64,000 bases of DNA from Cellulomonas sp. S1-8 (GTDB lineage: Bacteria > Actinomycetota > Actinomycetes > Actinomycetales > Cellulomonadaceae), in assembly GCF_026184235.1 (NCBI RefSeq), contig NZ_CP110806.1:744001-808000 (forward strand), given 5' to 3'. Of this stretch, positions 61,350 to 64,000 are shown in pieces. Every line of letters begins with the position of its first letter. Position 1 is the first letter of the stretch. The notes beneath the pieces were generated by a model. That model did not search any database. It was given only the letters and a program-made list of their open reading frames with translations, and had not been told where the DNA came from. The position numbers and the translations under genes were made by a program.

Positions 61350-62654
61350 TCAGCCGATGAGCTGGTCCGGGTCGAGGTCGTCGTCGATGCGGGGCAGCGT
61401 GCCCGTCTCACCGTCGCGCAGGTCCTCGGCGCGGGTGCCGAGCACGGAGTGCTCATCCGGGCGGGTCGGCAGGATGTTCTTCACGTAGCTGGTGACGACC
61501 TCGGGCATCGGGACGTCGCGGTGCTGCTGCTGCGAGAGGTACCAGCGGTGGTCCAGCAGCTCGTGGTAGATCTGCGCGGGCTCGAGCTTGCCGCGCAGGT
61601 CACGCGGGACGCTGCGGAACGCCGGCTCGAACACCTCGGTGACCCAGTCGTGCGCGACGAAGGCCTCGTCCTCGGCCTGCCGGTCGGTCGCGGCGCGGAA
61701 CTCGTCGAGGTCGTTGAGCAGCCGACGCGCCTGGTTCTCCTGCACGTCGAGGCCCGTGAGCCGCATGAGGCGACGGGAGTGGTGCCCGGCGTCGACGACC
61801 TTGGGCTGGATGCGCACCGAGGTGCCGTCGAGGTCGGTGAGGATGTCGAGCTCGCCGACGTCGAACCCCAGGTCGTTGAGCCGGTCGATGCGCGCCTGCA
61901 CGCGCCAGCGCTCCCCGAACCCGAACGACTCGGTCTCGGTCAGCGCACGCCACAGCTCCTCGTACCGCACGACGAGGGCCTCGCCGATCGCGACGGCGTC
62001 CTCGTCCTCGTCGAGGAAGTCCCCGGCCTGCAGGTCCATGAGCTCGCCGATGATGTTGACGCGCGCGACCTCGAGGTCGTAGCTGCGCTGCCCGGGGCTC
62101 AGGACGTCGTGCAGGTCGCCCGTCTCGGCGTCGACGAGGTACGCAGCGAACGTCTCGGCGTCGCGCCGGAACAGCGTGTTCGACAGCGACACGTCACCCC
62201 AGTAGAACCCCGCGAGGTGCAGCCGGACGAGCAGGACCGCGAGCGCGTCGATGAGGCGGGTCGCGGTGTCCGGACGCAGCGACTGGCTGAACAGCGCGCG
62301 GTACGGCAGCGAGAACTGCAGGTGCTGCGTGATGAGGACCGCCTCGAGCGGCTCGCCGTCGGGGTCGCGCCGGCCGGTGATGACGCCGACGGGCTCCACG
62401 CTCGGGACGTCGATCTTGCGGAGCTGGCGGAGCAGCTCGTACTCGCGGTACGCGACCGTCTCCCCGATCTCCTTGATCGCGATGACACGCCCCGACATCC
62501 GCGCGAACCGCACGACGTGCCGGGAGATGCCCCGGGGGAGCGCGGCCAGCATCTCGTCGGGCCACTGCTCCAGCGGGATGTGCCACGGCAGGTCGAGGAG
62601 GGCGGGGTCCGGGTTCGCTGCCGTGATCTGCAGGCGCTGCGCCGTACCGCTCAT
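61350..62654 (-). CDS. DUF4032 protein with kinase-like N-terminal domain
   Basis: A 434-residue protein. The N-terminal part resembles lipopolysaccharide-type (Kdo/WaaP) kinases: VIAIKEIGETVAYREYELLRQL carries the Lys and Glu expected in an ATP site, and GFYWGDVSLSNTLFRRD resembles the catalytic loop with Asp and Asn. A DUF4032 domain follows (FGERWRVQARIDRLNDLGFDVGELD in part). Its phosphorylation target is unknown. It lies next to an MsiK/UgpC-type ATPase, an association seen in other actinobacteria. A hairpin separates the two genes. Confidence 0.85.
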   Translation of the reverse strand: MSGTAQRLQITAANPDPALLDLPWHIPLEQWPDEMLAALPRGISRHVVRFARMSGRVIAIKEIGETVAYREYELLRQLRKIDVPSVEPVGVITGRRDPDGEPLEAVLITQHLQFSLPYRALFSQSLRPDTATRLIDALAVLLVRLHLAGFYWGDVSLSNTLFRRDAETFAAYLVDAETGDLHDVLSPGQRSYDLEVARVNIIGELMDLQAGDFLDEDEDAVAIGEALVVRYEELWRALTETESFGFGERWRVQARIDRLNDLGFDVGELDILTDLDGTSVRIQPKVVDAGHHSRRLMRLTGLDVQENQARRLLNDLDEFRAATDRQAEDEAFVAHDWVTEVFEPAFRSVPRDLRGKLEPAQIYHELLDHRWYLSQQQHRDVPMPEVVTSYVKNILPTRPDEHSVLGTRAEDLRDGETGTLPRIDDDLDPDQLIG

Positions 62655-62713
62655 GGCTGGATCCTCTCAGGTGCTGCCGACGTCGGGCCACCGAGATCGG
62701 CCCCGGGGACGGG

Positions 62714-62746
62714 CGAGGCGGGCCCGGCTGCGCCGGACCCGCCTCG
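62714..62746 (-). terminator. Terminator hairpin after the sugar-transport ATPase gene
   Basis: CGAGGCGGG and CCCGCCTCG form the outer stem, CCGG/CCGG an inner stem with one mismatched base pair between. It begins 18 bases after the ATPase stop (minus strand). Confidence 0.7.
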
Positions 62747-62763
62747 ACACGTGGAGCCGGGTG

Positions 62764-63888
<1,125 letters not shown>

Positions 63889-64000
63889 GGTTCTGATTCC
63901 CTTCACCGGCAGGTACGTGCCGGACGATCCGTCGTGAAGAGTGTCAACGCAGGTCCGCGGGTCCGCGGGCCTGCTGAGCCCTGTGTCTCCGCTGACACGG

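Overview
This is very high-G+C actinobacterial DNA, most likely from Cellulomonas or a close relative in the Micrococcales. The taxonomic clues are codon use dominated by G/C third positions, frequent GTG starts, mycothiol synthesis (mshA), Lsr2 and CarD, a core gene order shared with other actinomycetes, and three large xylanases ending in LAxTG-type wall-sorting signals. No rRNA, tRNA, phage, insertion sequence or CRISPR array was recognised.

Positions 1-16005 hold a dense core block read on the + strand: the end of a dacB-like carboxypeptidase, a DUF2342 zinc metalloprotease, tilS, hpt, ftsH, the folate genes folE-folP-folBK (FolB and FolK fused), DUF3180, two PH-domain membrane proteins, a DUF2520 oxidoreductase, panC, panD and nadB. 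Many of these genes overlap by 4 bp. The next gene expected by function, nadC, lies almost 15 kb away at 30820.

Between nadB and nadC sit three tandem, related secreted xylanases (16166-30513). Each has a signal peptide, carbohydrate-binding modules, a GH10 catalytic domain, a CBM9-like domain, an Ig-like domain and an LAxTG-type anchor. The first two also carry a CE4/NodB deacetylase domain. Each gene ends at a strong hairpin, and all three share control-like sequence: a GAAAC-type inverted motif upstream and a related motif, written in unusual codons, at the same place inside the signal-peptide coding region.

After nadC come lysS, a 54-residue membrane protein and lsr2. Then come xylA-xylB (minus strand) with a divergent ROK regulator, so xylan hydrolysis and xylose catabolism lie in one neighbourhood. 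Positions 38635-43838 carry a 6-phosphogluconolactonase-like protein, a TetR/DUF2867 divergent pair, a flavin-type oxidase, mshA and gpmA. Positions 43945-51053 are a complete phosphate island: phoU divergent from senX3-regX3, followed by pstS-pstC-pstA-pstB, with 11-bp direct repeats resembling PHO boxes and an attenuator-like hairpin after pstS.

Positions 51147-61247 carry a lipoprotein and the carD-ispD-ispF ... cysS-rlmB block. Five accessory genes split this block, including a lactone oxidase divergent from a TetR-deaminase pair. The window ends with a DUF4032 protein and an MsiK/UgpC-type sugar-transport ATPase on the minus strand, which could energise uptake of the xylan products.

Several intergenic regions hold distinct families of short repeats: a 62-bp inverted-repeat element, a GGATTGCTCTCTC family, a CGAGTGCGGGGG family and an 11-bp tandem array upstream of carD. 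Many genes show a -10-like hexamer 6-7 nt before the start codon, as expected for leaderless transcripts.
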